Shown: one piece after another, positions 8,066-16,663 of the stretch
How positions within the stretch are numbered: the stretch's first letter is position 1
How the letters are laid out: every line of letters starts with the position of its first letter
Source of the DNA: Planctomycetota bacterium
GTDB taxonomy: Bacteria > Planctomycetota > UBA1135 > GCA-002686595
Length of the DNA: 64,000 nucleotides
Assembly: GCA_016779205.1 (NCBI GenBank)
Contig: JADHOC010000012.1
Coordinates: forward strand, 1-64,000
Direction of reading: 5' to 3'
Notes under the pieces: model-generated
Databases searched by the model: none
What the model was told of the DNA's origin: nothing
What the model saw: the letters and a program-made list of their open reading frames with translations, nothing else
Position numbers and translations under genes: made by a program

Positions 8066-9112
8066 GTGCTCGCACGCTACGCCGTCATCCTGTGGACCCT
8101 CGGGCTCCTCGCGGCGGGGGAGTTCGCCCTCGAGCTCCGGGCCAGCGCCCGGGGGTTCCGCACGCTGCTCTTCGGCGCGCCTGTCCTGGCGGCTCCCGCC
8201 AGCGAGGGCGAGTTCGGACCCTCGGCCCGCTTCCCCTTCCGGTCGCGGGTGGCGCCGCGGGAGCGCCGCGACGGGGTCACGCGGATCTGGATCGCCTCGG
8301 CCAGCTACGCGGAGCACGTGCGGATGCCCGTCGAGGGCATCTGGCCGGTCCTGCTCCAGGATGAACTGGAGGCCCGCGGCCTCGACGTCGAGGTCCTGAA
8401 CGCGAGCCAGGCGGGGTGGGAGCTGCACCGCTCCGTGCGGACCCTGCGCGAGCTCGGAGAGGCCTGGGCGCCCGACCTCGTCCTGGTCTACCAGATGTCC
8501 AACGACCTGGACCGGATCGCCTCGGCCCTGGTTGGCCGAGCGGTGGACCCGGAGGCTGACCTGGACGCCATCCCCGAACCACCCCCGCCCCCCAGCGACC
8601 TCGATCCCACCGAGGTCGCGCGCCAGACCACCGCCTACGAGCTGTTGCGCTCCAAGCTCGGCCCGCTGGTGGGCGACCTGCGCCCGCAGTGCAACGGGAG
8701 GGAGCCCGGCATCAACGCCGCCGCGGGCGCCCGGGTCGAGGCCCGCTTCCGTGGCGTCATCGCCTGCGGGCGTGAGCTCGGCGCCACCCCGATGCTGGTC
8801 AGCTTCGCAACGGCATACCCCGACCCCGAGCAACCCCTCCCCCCGGAGTTCGCGGCCGCCCTCAGGCGCGCCAACAGCCTGCTCTCCAGCGAGGGGTGGC
8901 GGCGCTGGGTTCGACTCGGGGACGAGTGCATGCGCCGGGTCGCCGAGGCGGAGGGCGTCCCGGTGCTCGAGGTCGCCACGGCGCTCGACGGGCGGCCCGA
9001 GCTCTTCGTGGACCAGTACCACTTCACCCCCGAGGGTCACCATCTGTTCGCCATGCAGCTGGCGAACGAGCTTGAACCGAGGCTCCGGGCGAGGGCGGAG
9101 GAGGTCCGGTGA
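8066..9112 (+). CDS. SGNH/GDSL-like hydrolase, MBOAT partner
   Basis: 348 residues from a GTG start with an N-terminal signal anchor (YAVILWTLGLLAAGEFALEL). The protein has the spacing of AlgJ/DltD-like SGNH proteins that work with MBOAT acyltransferases: block I is at IWIASASYAEH (the usual GDS appears as ASAS or ASY, so the nucleophile needs checking), an acidic/Asn block at VYQMSNDL, and block V at DQYHFTPEGH, with the DxxH pair. Its stop overlaps the GTG start of the MBOAT gene (GTGA). By family knowledge the pair moves acyl groups, usually acetyl, across the membrane and onto an extracytoplasmic polymer. The target polymer is unknown. Confidence 0.8.
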   Translation: MLARYAVILWTLGLLAAGEFALELRASARGFRTLLFGAPVLAAPASEGEFGPSARFPFRSRVAPRERRDGVTRIWIASASYAEHVRMPVEGIWPVLLQDELEARGLDVEVLNASQAGWELHRSVRTLRELGEAWAPDLVLVYQMSNDLDRIASALVGRAVDPEADLDAIPEPPPPPSDLDPTEVARQTTAYELLRSKLGPLVGDLRPQCNGREPGINAAAGARVEARFRGVIACGRELGATPMLVSFATAYPDPEQPLPPEFAAALRRANSLLSSEGWRRWVRLGDECMRRVAEAEGVPVLEVATALDGRPELFVDQYHFTPEGHHLFAMQLANELEPRLRARAEEVR

Positions 9113-10518
9113 ACTTCAACTCGGCCGAGTACCTGGTCTTCCTGCCCGTCGTGCTGCTGCTCCACGGGCTGCTCGCCCGACGCGAACGCGGCCGGCACTG
9201 GCTGCTGCTCGCGGCGAGCTACCTGTTCTACATGTCGTGGAACTGGCAGTACGCCAGCCTGATCGCCTTCTCCACCTTCGTGGACTACGGGCTCGGGAGG
9301 GCCATGGCCGCGAGCGAGGACGGCCGCCGGCGCCGCGCGCTGCTCGTGGCGAGCCTGACCACCAACCTCGGGCTCCTCGCGGTCTTCAAGTACTTCAACT
9401 TCTTCGCGGACTCCGCGGAGAGCGCCCTCACCTGGGTCGGGCTCGACGTCGAGGTCCCCCACCACCGGCTGCTGCTCCCGGTGGGCATCAGCTTCTACAC
9501 CTTCCAGACCCTCAGCTACACGATCGACCTGTACCGGCGACAGATCGAGGTGGAGCGGAGCCTCACGCGCTTCGCGCTGTTCGTCTCGTTCTTCCCCCAG
9601 CTGGTGGCGGGTCCCATCGTCCGGGCCAGCGAGTTCCTGCCGCAGCTCTCGTCGCCGCGGACCGTCCGGGCCGAGCAGGTGCGCCGAGGGGTCGCCCGGA
9701 TCTTCCGGGGCCTCCTGAAGAAGGTGCTCATCGCCGACCTGCTCGCCGCGACCCTGGTCGATCCGGCCTTCGCCAACCTGGAGAGCGCCGCGAGCCTCGA
9801 CCTCGTGCTCGGCCTGTATGCCTACGCCTTCCAGATCTACGCGGACTTCTCCGGGTACTCGGACATCGCCATCGGCACGGCCCTGTGCCTCGGCTACGAG
9901 CTCCCGGAGAACTTCAACCGCCCCTACCTCTCGCGCAACGTGCGGGAGTTCTGGACGCGCTGGCACATCTCCCTGTCGAGCTGGCTCCGCGACTACCTCT
10001 ACATTCCCCTCGGCGGGAACCGGGGCAGCCAGCGGCGCACCTCGTTCAACCTGATGACGACCATGGTCCTGGGGGGCCTGTGGCACGGGGCAGCGGCGAA
10101 CTTCCTGCTCTGGGGGGCCTACCACGGCCTCCTGCTGATGTTCTCGCGCGGGGCGGATCGGCGCGCCGGTGAGCACGCGGCGCCGGCCCGCTCGGTCCTC
10201 CTCGAGCGAGCGATCTGCTTCCACCTCGTCCTCGGCGGCTGGCTCCTGTTCCGGGTCCAGTCCATGGGGCAGCTCGGCGAGTGGCTTCGAGGTGTGTCCG
10301 AGCTGCGTCCAGGGATGGACGCCCGCCCGGCAGCGGTGCTCCTGCTCGCCATCGCGGCCGCCGTGCACTTCACGCCCCGGGGTCTCGTGGACCGCGCCCA
10401 GGAGAGATTCTCCGATGGCTTCCCGGCGCCCCTGCAGGGCGCCGTCTACGCTGCGCTGGTCCTCCTGCTCTGCGGCGCGACCCTGGACACCTCGGCGTTC
10501 ATCTACTTCCAGTTCTGA
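9109..10518 (+). CDS. MBOAT family O-acyltransferase (AlgI-like)
   Basis: 469 residues, a normal length for AlgI/DltB-type MBOAT proteins, with many membrane segments. Diagnostic motifs: VGISFYTFQTLSYTID, SFFPQLVAGPIVRASEF, the conserved WTRWHISLSSWLRDYLYIPL block, and the catalytic His in LGGLWHGAAANFLLWG. The enzyme takes an acyl group from the cytoplasmic side and passes it to an extracytoplasmic acceptor, usually with a SGNH partner; here that partner is the overlapping upstream gene. The start is GTG at 9109. Nothing in the neighbourhood names the polysaccharide acceptor. Confidence 0.93.
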   Translation: MNFNSAEYLVFLPVVLLLHGLLARRERGRHWLLLAASYLFYMSWNWQYASLIAFSTFVDYGLGRAMAASEDGRRRRALLVASLTTNLGLLAVFKYFNFFADSAESALTWVGLDVEVPHHRLLLPVGISFYTFQTLSYTIDLYRRQIEVERSLTRFALFVSFFPQLVAGPIVRASEFLPQLSSPRTVRAEQVRRGVARIFRGLLKKVLIADLLAATLVDPAFANLESAASLDLVLGLYAYAFQIYADFSGYSDIAIGTALCLGYELPENFNRPYLSRNVREFWTRWHISLSSWLRDYLYIPLGGNRGSQRRTSFNLMTTMVLGGLWHGAAANFLLWGAYHGLLLMFSRGADRRAGEHAAPARSVLLERAICFHLVLGGWLLFRVQSMGQLGEWLRGVSELRPGMDARPAAVLLLAIAAAVHFTPRGLVDRAQERFSDGFPAPLQGAVYAALVLLLCGATLDTSAFIYFQF

Positions 10519-10572
10519 ACGCGGGTCCGGTTGCGGCGCCTGAGACGACTTCCCGGGGGGGACTTCATCCCC

Positions 10573-10594
10573 GAGGGCCTCCACGGAGGCCCTC
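10573..10594 (+). terminator. hairpin after the MBOAT gene
   Basis: A perfect 9-bp stem GAGGGCCTC/GAGGCCCTC with loop CACG lies in the 85-nt gap between the MBOAT stop (10518) and the kinase start (10604). No T tract follows, so it may act as a rho-independent terminator or as a transcript-end stabiliser. Confidence 0.45.
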
Positions 10595-10603
10595 AGTCCT
10601 GCC

Positions 10604-11863
10604 ATGACCGAATCAAGACCTGCCCCCCCGGCAGACCCCGAGGACGTGCAACGTCCCGGCGTCGAGCTGCTGCTGTCTGCCCTCACCCCCAACAGCGGAG
10701 ACCTGAGCGCTGACCTGCAGCGCGCGCTCGAGCTGGCGACAGGATTCTTCGGGCTGACGATCGGGATCGTGAGCCAGGTGAGTGGAGACTCGTACGTGGT
10801 CGAGTGCGTGCACCAGCCCGAAGGGGCGGGCATCGAGATCGGGCAGTCCTTCAGCCTGGGCAGCACCTACTGCGCCATCACCCTCCAGGCCGACGACGTG
10901 GTGTCCATCGACGACATGCGGACCTCGGCCTACAGCGAGCACCCGTGCTACGAGGCCTTCCGCCTCGAGTCCTATCTCGGCGCGCCGATCCGGGTGGACG
11001 GAGAGCTGTACGGCACGCTCAATTTCTCCTCCCCCGACGCGCGGCCACGGCGCTGGTCGGAGACCGACCGAGACCTGGTTCGGCTACTCGCGCTCTGGGT
11101 CGAGTCGGCGATCTCGAGGGATCGACTCAACCAGCGCCTGGGCGAAGTGGTCCGCCAGCTCGGCCAGTCCAACCGGGACCTCCGGGAGCGAAACGAGGAC
11201 CTGGACTTCTACGCCCAACACGCGAGCCATGACCTCCAGGCTCCCCTGAAGAACATCCTCGCGCTCATGGACCTCTTTGCGCTGGAGGACGGTATCCCGG
11301 CGCAGGTGACGGAGGACCTCGGGCTCATCCGCGACGAGGTCGGCCGCATGCTCGGAATGGTCCAGGGCATCCTCCGCTTCAGCCGGTCCAGCCGGGCGGA
11401 GCTGGAGCCGTCGGTCGTGGACATGATGGCCTGCTGCAACCAGGCGCTCGCATCGCTGCGTGACGAGATCCAGCGCTCGGGGGCCGTGGTCTCTGTGGGG
11501 GCGATCCCTGCGGTCTCTGGCGACCCCGCGCTGCTCCAGCAGGTGATGCAGAACCTCGTTGAGAATGGCATCAAGTACCAGCCCTCGGGTCAGCAGCCGG
11601 TGATCACCATTCAGGGTCGCGAGGAGGGTGGCATGGTCTTCGTGGAGGTGACCGACAACGGAATCGGGCTGGACGAGGGGAGCGCGGACCTCGTCTTCAA
11701 ACCCCTGGGCCGCCTGCATCAGGACGACGCCTACGAGGGCAACGGGCTCGGCCTCCCGATCTGCCGGAAGATCATCCGGAGGCACGGCGGCCAGCTCAGC
11801 TTCCGGTCGACCCCCGGTGCGGGGGCGACCTTCACCGCCTCCCTCCCCGCTGCCTATCAGTGA
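10604..11863 (+). CDS. GAF-domain sensor histidine kinase
   Basis: 419 residues, cytoplasmic. A GAF domain spans about residues 35-175 (LTIGIVSQVSGDSY, QSFSLGSTYCAITLQ, YLGAPIRVDGELYGTLNF), followed by a coiled-coil linker. The DHp domain holds the phospho-acceptor His209 in ASHDLQAPLKN. The ATPase domain shows the N box NLVENGIKY, G1 DNGIGL and G2 GNGLGLPICRKI. The arrangement resembles bacteriophytochrome-type or HWE/HisKA kinases with a single GAF input. No response regulator is adjacent; the only receiver in the window is at 22563. The signal is unknown; the GAF Cys in STYCAI could matter if a ligand or redox cue is sensed. Confidence 0.92.
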   Translation: MTESRPAPPADPEDVQRPGVELLLSALTPNSGDLSADLQRALELATGFFGLTIGIVSQVSGDSYVVECVHQPEGAGIEIGQSFSLGSTYCAITLQADDVVSIDDMRTSAYSEHPCYEAFRLESYLGAPIRVDGELYGTLNFSSPDARPRRWSETDRDLVRLLALWVESAISRDRLNQRLGEVVRQLGQSNRDLRERNEDLDFYAQHASHDLQAPLKNILALMDLFALEDGIPAQVTEDLGLIRDEVGRMLGMVQGILRFSRSSRAELEPSVVDMMACCNQALASLRDEIQRSGAVVSVGAIPAVSGDPALLQQVMQNLVENGIKYQPSGQQPVITIQGREEGGMVFVEVTDNGIGLDEGSADLVFKPLGRLHQDDAYEGNGLGLPICRKIIRRHGGQLSFRSTPGAGATFTASLPAAYQ

Positions 11864-12002
11864 CCTCTGGCCGGGGGCCAGGCCCACACGGGACGTCCCA
11901 CCACCACCGGGCGAAGCCGCCCCGGCCCGGCCATGTCCCGGGGCCGAAACTACGGCCCGTCCGTGGCAACGCCGGGAGCCTCCCCGACGAAGGCAGGGGG
12001 AC

Positions 12003-13190
12003 ATGAGCAGTTCACCTCGCCCTCCCCAGGCCCCGCCGTACGCCCGCGGCCGCCTCCAGCTCGGCATCGGCGGCGTGGGGACCATGGTGGTCCTCGCCGC
12101 GGCGGCCGCCGGGCTGGGCCTCCCCGCCACGATCTTCCCCGACGCCGGCGGGACCTTCCTCACTGACGCCAGGGCGCTGCTCGCCTGGGGAGCCGGCCTC
12201 TCGCTGGCCACGCTGCCCGTGGAGGCGCTGGGAGGGTTCTTCGTCCCCAGGGCCTTCCGGCGCCGTCACCCCTCCCTCGCGGGGTGGGTCCTGGGGTGGC
12301 TGCGCGGCGCCCTGGTGGTGACCCTGGTCATGGGGACCTGCGGGGCCATGACCCTGGCAGCCGGTCGGGCCGCGGGGCCGGGGGCCGCGATCGGGGTGTT
12401 CGGGATCCTCCTGTTCGCGATGCTCGTACTGCAGGTCTCGGTCGCGCGGTGGGTCGCCGGACTGCGCCCCAGCGAGGTCGGCCTCGGAGCGGTCCGGGAG
12501 GAGCTCGAACGCCTCGGCGGCACGCCGCCCCGGATCCAGGTCCTGGAGGCCGAGGACGAGGGCTTCACCGGGGGCCTCGCAGGCCTCCCCGGACGTGAGG
12601 CCTTCGTGCTCCCGGTGGCCTGGGTAGGCCAGCTGGAGCCCAGGGCGCTGGCCCTGCTGGTGGCGCGCCGCTCGCACATCGTGGTCGGCGGCCTGCGGGC
12701 CGCGGGCGCCGCCCTCGCGGTGCTCTGGACCCTCGGCATCTTCTCCGCCGCCTCGGTCCTCCCCGGCGCGGGCCTCGCCTCCGTGGCGGGCTTCGTCACC
12801 ACCTCCCTCTGGTTCAGCCTGCTCTCGTTCGTGGGGCTGCTCGTCCTCCCGACTCCGAGCCGCGCGGCCACGCGGCGCGCGGATGCGCGGCTCATGGCGG
12901 ACCTCGCCGAGGACGACCGGCGGCTCTTCGCCGCGACCCTGGGCACCCTGGATCGCCTCCAGGACGACGAGCCGGAGCGCACGGCCTCCGTCGAGAGCAT
13001 CTTCCATCCGATCCCCTCCCTCGAGTCCCGCAGGCGCGCGCTTGGGGGGCCCCCGCGGGGCCTGGCGCCCTGGCACGTGGCCCGCACGGCGATCTACCTC
13101 TCCATCGCAGGCATGAACCCGCTCCATCGGCTGGTGCACTGCAACGTGGGGCGGCCGGAGCTGTGGGTCTTCCTGCCCGCCGACGGCTGA
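12003..13190 (+). CDS. M48-like membrane protein lacking the HExxH motif
   Basis: 395 residues from the ATG at 12003, preceded by AGGGGG; the frame is open to 11817 but overlaps the kinase gene. Two membrane segments near the N-terminus, a third pair (LVVTLVMGTCGAMTLAAG, IGVFGILLFAMLVLQV), then a domain laid out like M48 peptidases: GLAGLPGREAFVLPVAW, LEPRALALLVARRSHI, a membrane pair, RRADARLMA and HPIPSLESRRRAL. In active M48 enzymes the second element reads AxxxHExxH; here it is ARRSH, so one His and the catalytic Glu are gone. It is probably a catalytically dead homologue, perhaps regulatory. Family placement is inference from layout. Confidence 0.7.
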   Translation: MSSSPRPPQAPPYARGRLQLGIGGVGTMVVLAAAAAGLGLPATIFPDAGGTFLTDARALLAWGAGLSLATLPVEALGGFFVPRAFRRRHPSLAGWVLGWLRGALVVTLVMGTCGAMTLAAGRAAGPGAAIGVFGILLFAMLVLQVSVARWVAGLRPSEVGLGAVREELERLGGTPPRIQVLEAEDEGFTGGLAGLPGREAFVLPVAWVGQLEPRALALLVARRSHIVVGGLRAAGAALAVLWTLGIFSAASVLPGAGLASVAGFVTTSLWFSLLSFVGLLVLPTPSRAATRRADARLMADLAEDDRRLFAATLGTLDRLQDDEPERTASVESIFHPIPSLESRRRALGGPPRGLAPWHVARTAIYLSIAGMNPLHRLVHCNVGRPELWVFLPADG

Positions 13191-13299
13191 ATGGACCCGG
13201 GCGCCGTCCACCGTGCGAGCACGGCCGTGGAGCCCCGAACGTACAGCGCCCGCGACCTCCGGCGGGAGATCACGGGCGCTGGCGGCGTTCGGCGCCCTG

Positions 13300-14070
13300 T
13301 CAGCGGTTTATCGAGAAGGCGACCGGGCCGATCCAGCTGTGGTAGGAGAAGTCCTCTGCGTTCGAGCTGACCTCACCCATGAAGAGGCGCGCGTCCTCGA
13401 CGTCCACGCAGTCGATGATGGCCACGCAGCGCCCGGCCAGCGCCCCGTCGGTGCAGTCACCCTGGCAAAGGACGATGGACCCCATCTTCGCCACCGTCGC
13501 GGTCATCGCCGTCGAGCTGGGGCCAGTGATGATGACGTAGGGCCGGGGAGCGTCCCCGCTCCCGCTCAGCACGAGCTCGCCGATCCTCGAGAGGTCCGTC
13601 TGGGTCAGGAAGCTGGAGGCGGCGTTCTCGTAGAGGCCGGTCCCGCTGGCGGGACCCTCGCAGCAGCGCTCGAGCGCCGAGTCCACGTCCGCGGTGTTGA
13701 AGAACATGAGCTGTCGGACCCGGCTGTTCCCGCGGGGCGGCACGACCGGTCCGGCCGCGGCGAGCGACGCGTTCACCTGGAGCCACTCCACGAAGGACTC
13801 CTGCTCCGACGAGATGGCCAGCATCTCCTCCGGGGCCGGGACCAAGTCGGGGTCGATGAGGCTCGTCGCCACGATGGTGTAGGTCTCACCGACCGTCACG
13901 TCGGCCTCGTCGGCGGAGGCCTCCTCGATCACGTCGACGGAGGTGGAGGCCGGCTCGACCTCCACGTTCAACGGCTCGGACCCCGTGTCCACCGAAGCGC
14001 TGAGCTCGGGGGCGGAGGAGCAGGCCGCGAGGAAGAGAGCAGGGAGGAGGCTGGCCGGGAGAATGCGCAT
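13300..14070 (-). CDS. lipoprotein of unknown function
   Basis: 256 residues from the ATG at 14070; the open frame upstream lacks a sensible N-terminus, while MRILPASLLPALFLAACSS is a clean lipoprotein signal with lipobox LAAC. An acidic, Ser/Thr-rich linker follows (residues about 20-60). The mature domain has several Cys (ALERCCEG, VLCQGDCTDG, RCVAIIDCVD) that could form disulfides in the periplasm. No family was recognised. It is a lone leftward gene between the M48-like gene (convergent) and the SRPBCC gene, about 150 nt away. Confidence 0.75.
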   Translation of the reverse strand: MRILPASLLPALFLAACSSAPELSASVDTGSEPLNVEVEPASTSVDVIEEASADEADVTVGETYTIVATSLIDPDLVPAPEEMLAISSEQESFVEWLQVNASLAAAGPVVPPRGNSRVRQLMFFNTADVDSALERCCEGPASGTGLYENAASSFLTQTDLSRIGELVLSGSGDAPRPYVIITGPSSTAMTATVAKMGSIVLCQGDCTDGALAGRCVAIIDCVDVEDARLFMGEVSSNAEDFSYHSWIGPVAFSINR

Positions 14071-14217
14071 GGTGGTCGTCGGTTGCGGTTCAGAGGTGAT
14101 CTGGGGTTCCGAGCGATACTTCGGCCTGATCTCCAGCGACCTTGAGGGCCCTTCCCCTCCCCCTCTCCCCCCACACCTGGGGACGTTCTCCACGACCCCC
14201 TCCTGGGCCGCTCGGGC

Positions 14218-14748
14218 TCAGGTCCGCCGGGCCCTGAGGGCCAGGATGAGCCGGGCCGAGAGGCCGAAGTTCCACCAGAAGAAGCGGTTCACGCCGCCCC
14301 AGAGGCTCCCCAGCCCCCGCCGCACGTCCGTGTCCAGCCGCATCCGGAGCGTGGACCGCCCCGGGCCCGCCTCCTCGAACCAGAACTGCAGCCGGCGCGG
14401 CCGCGCGACCCGCATGGAGAGGGCGTAGGACCCGTAGCCGTAGATCAGGTCCCGGTATTCCGGCGCGCGGACCTCGCCGATCACCCCGTGGAAGCTCATC
14501 AGGGGTCCATGGTGGGCGTTCAAGCAGCCGGGCTCGAAGCCCCCCGGGCGCCCGTCTGGCATGGGCAGGAACTCGACCCGGAACGGCGGCAGCTGCCCGC
14601 GCGTGAACGTCCTGGGGTCGTTGAGCCACGCCCACACCACCTCCCGCGGCACCCCGAGGTTCCAGGCGAGCTCCAGGGCATGGGGGCGGAAGCCGGGCGG
14701 CGTCGCGCCCGAGGCCAGGGGCACCGTGAGGTTCGGGTCGACGTCCAT
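14218..14748 (-). CDS. SRPBCC-like (START/polyketide cyclase fold) protein
   Basis: 176 residues from the ATG at 14748. The pattern fits the SRPBCC fold: an N-terminal strand leading into PREVVWAWLNDPRTF (helix after the first strand, as in START/Bet v1 proteins), a beta-rich middle (FHGVIGEVRAPEYRDLIYGY, LQFWFEEAGPGRSTLRMRLD), and a long amphipathic C-terminal helix rich in Trp/Phe ending at the basic RARRT. Such proteins bind hydrophobic ligands. It lies 43 nt behind the DUF429 gene on the same strand, so they are probably co-transcribed. Confidence 0.7.
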   Translation of the reverse strand: MDVDPNLTVPLASGATPPGFRPHALELAWNLGVPREVVWAWLNDPRTFTRGQLPPFRVEFLPMPDGRPGGFEPGCLNAHHGPLMSFHGVIGEVRAPEYRDLIYGYGSYALSMRVARPRRLQFWFEEAGPGRSTLRMRLDTDVRRGLGSLWGGVNRFFWWNFGLSARLILALRARRT

Positions 14749-14791
14749 GTCCCTCGGTATTCGCCCGCGCGAGGGCTCCGGGTGCGGACGA

Positions 14792-15511
14792 TCAGTACCA
14801 GATGGCGACGGGCCGCCGGTGCTCATCCAGCTCCGGGGCCTCGGGGACGCGGCCGGCCTCGCCCCTGGCGATCCGGCGCGCGGACCAGGCGGCGGCCGCC
14901 GCATCCAGCACGTCGTCCACCGGGACGGCTCCCCCCGTCCCCAGGTCGGAGGGGAGCACGAGCCCCTCGGAGGCGAGCAGGTCCCGGCGCTCGGACGCGC
15001 CGTTCCATGAGCGCTTCCCCGTGAGGAGGGTCCGCCCGGCCATGGCCCCGAACGCCAGCTCGGGGTGGACCTCGAAGACCCTCGGGTCGACACGGAGCCC
15101 GTCCGCCTCGAGCACGTTGTGCCGCAGGGCGTAGCTCTGGGCCGAGATGCTCTTGCCCGTCAGCTCCGTCGCGCGGGCGCGCGCCTCGGCGTACGTCGGC
15201 GCCTCCAGCACGGCCCGCGGCGGGGTCATGAAGATCGTGGCGCGCCTGGAGCCGAGGGCGACCCGCGCGGCGGCGTCGGCGGCGCGGGGTCCCGACTCGG
15301 GCATGCCGAGGGGCACGTCGATCCCGAAGGCGTCCGCGTCCCCGTGGGCGGCGAGCACGTCCTCGAGGCGGTCGCAGACCGCGGCGGACTGAAAGGCGCC
15401 CTCGCGGTCGATGGCGATGGTCACCCAGCGTCCCCGGGTCCCGTCCACCCCCACGTAGGGGCCGCCCCCGTCCGGGGGGAGCGCTCTCTCCGTGCGGTTG
15501 CGGTCGTCCAT
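14792..15511 (-). CDS. DUF429 family predicted nuclease
   Basis: 239 residues from the ATG at 15511. DUF429 has an RNase H-like fold: the first strand VGVDGTRGRWVTIAID carries an acidic residue, FGIDVPLGMPES is the second conserved acidic motif, and FEVHPELAFGAM and VDDVLDAAAAAWSA follow in family order. The acidic residues (D in VGVDG, D in GIDVP, E in EVHPE, D in LDAAAAAW) would be the metal-binding set. The family is predicted nuclease, without an established substrate. Divergent from the BNR lipoprotein gene with only 56 nt between the starts, so both promoters must lie in that gap or overlap the genes. Confidence 0.85.
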   Translation of the reverse strand: MDDRNRTERALPPDGGGPYVGVDGTRGRWVTIAIDREGAFQSAAVCDRLEDVLAAHGDADAFGIDVPLGMPESGPRAADAAARVALGSRRATIFMTPPRAVLEAPTYAEARARATELTGKSISAQSYALRHNVLEADGLRVDPRVFEVHPELAFGAMAGRTLLTGKRSWNGASERRDLLASEGLVLPSDLGTGGAVPVDDVLDAAAAAWSARRIARGEAGRVPEAPELDEHRRPVAIWY

Positions 15512-15567
15512 GGGGGCCTTTCTACCAGCAAGCTCCGCCCGCCGCCGCCGCCGGATAGCATCGGCCC

Positions 15568-16617
15568 ATGAGAACCGCCCCCCTGGCCCTCGCCTTTCTC
15601 GCCCTCCCTGCGCTCTCCTGCAGCGGCACCGGCCCCCACCACTTGCAGACCCTCGACCCACTCTCCACTGGAACCGAGTCCAGTCTCCGCGGGCTGTGCG
15701 CCGTGGACCGGCAGGTCGCCTGGGCCACCGGCAGCGGCGGGACCGTGGTGGTCACCTCCGACGGCGGGGCGAACTGGCGCGCCGTCGCCCCCACCGAGAT
15801 CGCCGAGCTCGACGTCCGCGACGTCCACGCCCTCGACGACAGCACGGCGTGGATCATGTGCGCTGGCCCGGGCGAGAAGTCGCGCATCCTCTTCACCGAG
15901 GACGGCGGCGACACCTGGGAGGAGCAGCACCGGGAGCAGGACGAGGCGGCTTTCCTGGACGGCTTTGCCTTCTTCGACGCCGAGCGTGCGCTCTGTTACG
16001 GAGATCCCATGGCGGACGGCGGCTTCCGGATCCTGCGGACCGAGGACGGTGGAGCGAACTGGGCTCCCGTCACGCCGGGCCCCCTCGCCCTCGCCTCCGG
16101 CGAGGCGAGCTTCGCCGCGAGCGGCACCGGGATCCGGGCCCTGGGGTCGGGGGAGGTCTGGATCATCACGGGCGCCAACGATGGCGTCTCCCGCGTCTTC
16201 GCCAGCTCGGGGGCCGACGGCACCCTCTGGAGCGTCTCCGACTCGACGATCCAGGCTCCCAAGCCCGCCGCTGGAGCCTTCAGCGTCGCGTTCCAGCTCG
16301 ACGGGCAGGGCGTCCTCGTGGGCGGTGACTACCAGCAGCGCGAGGTGGGTGGCGTCCACTGCGCCTCGTGGAGCGACGACCATGGCGCCAGCTGGCACCC
16401 CTGCGAGGTCGGCCCCCGCGGGCAGCGCGCGGGCTCCGCCGCCCTCGGGGGCGGGGTGTTCATTGCCACGGGCCAGACCGGTACGGACATCAGCCGCGAC
16501 GGGGGGCGGACCTGGGCCGCCCTCTCGGACCTGGGCTTCCACTGCGTGGAGGTCTCCGGGTCCGACGGCAGCGTCTGGTTCGCCGGGCCGGGAGGGCGCG
16601 CCGGACGACTCCGCTGA
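15568..16617 (+). CDS. BNR/YCF48-like beta-propeller lipoprotein
   Basis: 349 residues. The N-terminus MRTAPLALAFLALPALSCSG ends in a lipobox (LSC), so it is a predicted lipoprotein. The rest carries five Asp-box/BNR-like motifs spread over the chain: TSDGGANW, TEDGGDTW, TEDGGANW, SDDHGASW and SRDGGRTW, each following a strand, as in YCF48/photosystem II stability factor-like propellers. Bacterial homologues are often annotated as oxidoreductases or exosialidase-like, but this one shows no catalytic residues beyond the propeller. Probably a secreted binding protein. It is followed 46 nt later by the dihydroorotate dehydrogenase gene on the same strand. Confidence 0.85.
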   Translation: MRTAPLALAFLALPALSCSGTGPHHLQTLDPLSTGTESSLRGLCAVDRQVAWATGSGGTVVVTSDGGANWRAVAPTEIAELDVRDVHALDDSTAWIMCAGPGEKSRILFTEDGGDTWEEQHREQDEAAFLDGFAFFDAERALCYGDPMADGGFRILRTEDGGANWAPVTPGPLALASGEASFAASGTGIRALGSGEVWIITGANDGVSRVFASSGADGTLWSVSDSTIQAPKPAAGAFSVAFQLDGQGVLVGGDYQQREVGGVHCASWSDDHGASWHPCEVGPRGQRAGSAALGGGVFIATGQTGTDISRDGGRTWAALSDLGFHCVEVSGSDGSVWFAGPGGRAGRLR

Positions 16618-16663
16618 TCGGGCCGCGGCTGCCGGCCCCGCCGGCGCTATCCTCTCCCCACCG

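Noticed and set aside
8532-10172. A + strand open frame of 546 residues
   Set aside because: It is in another frame over the SGNH and MBOAT genes, which have real family motifs and translational coupling.
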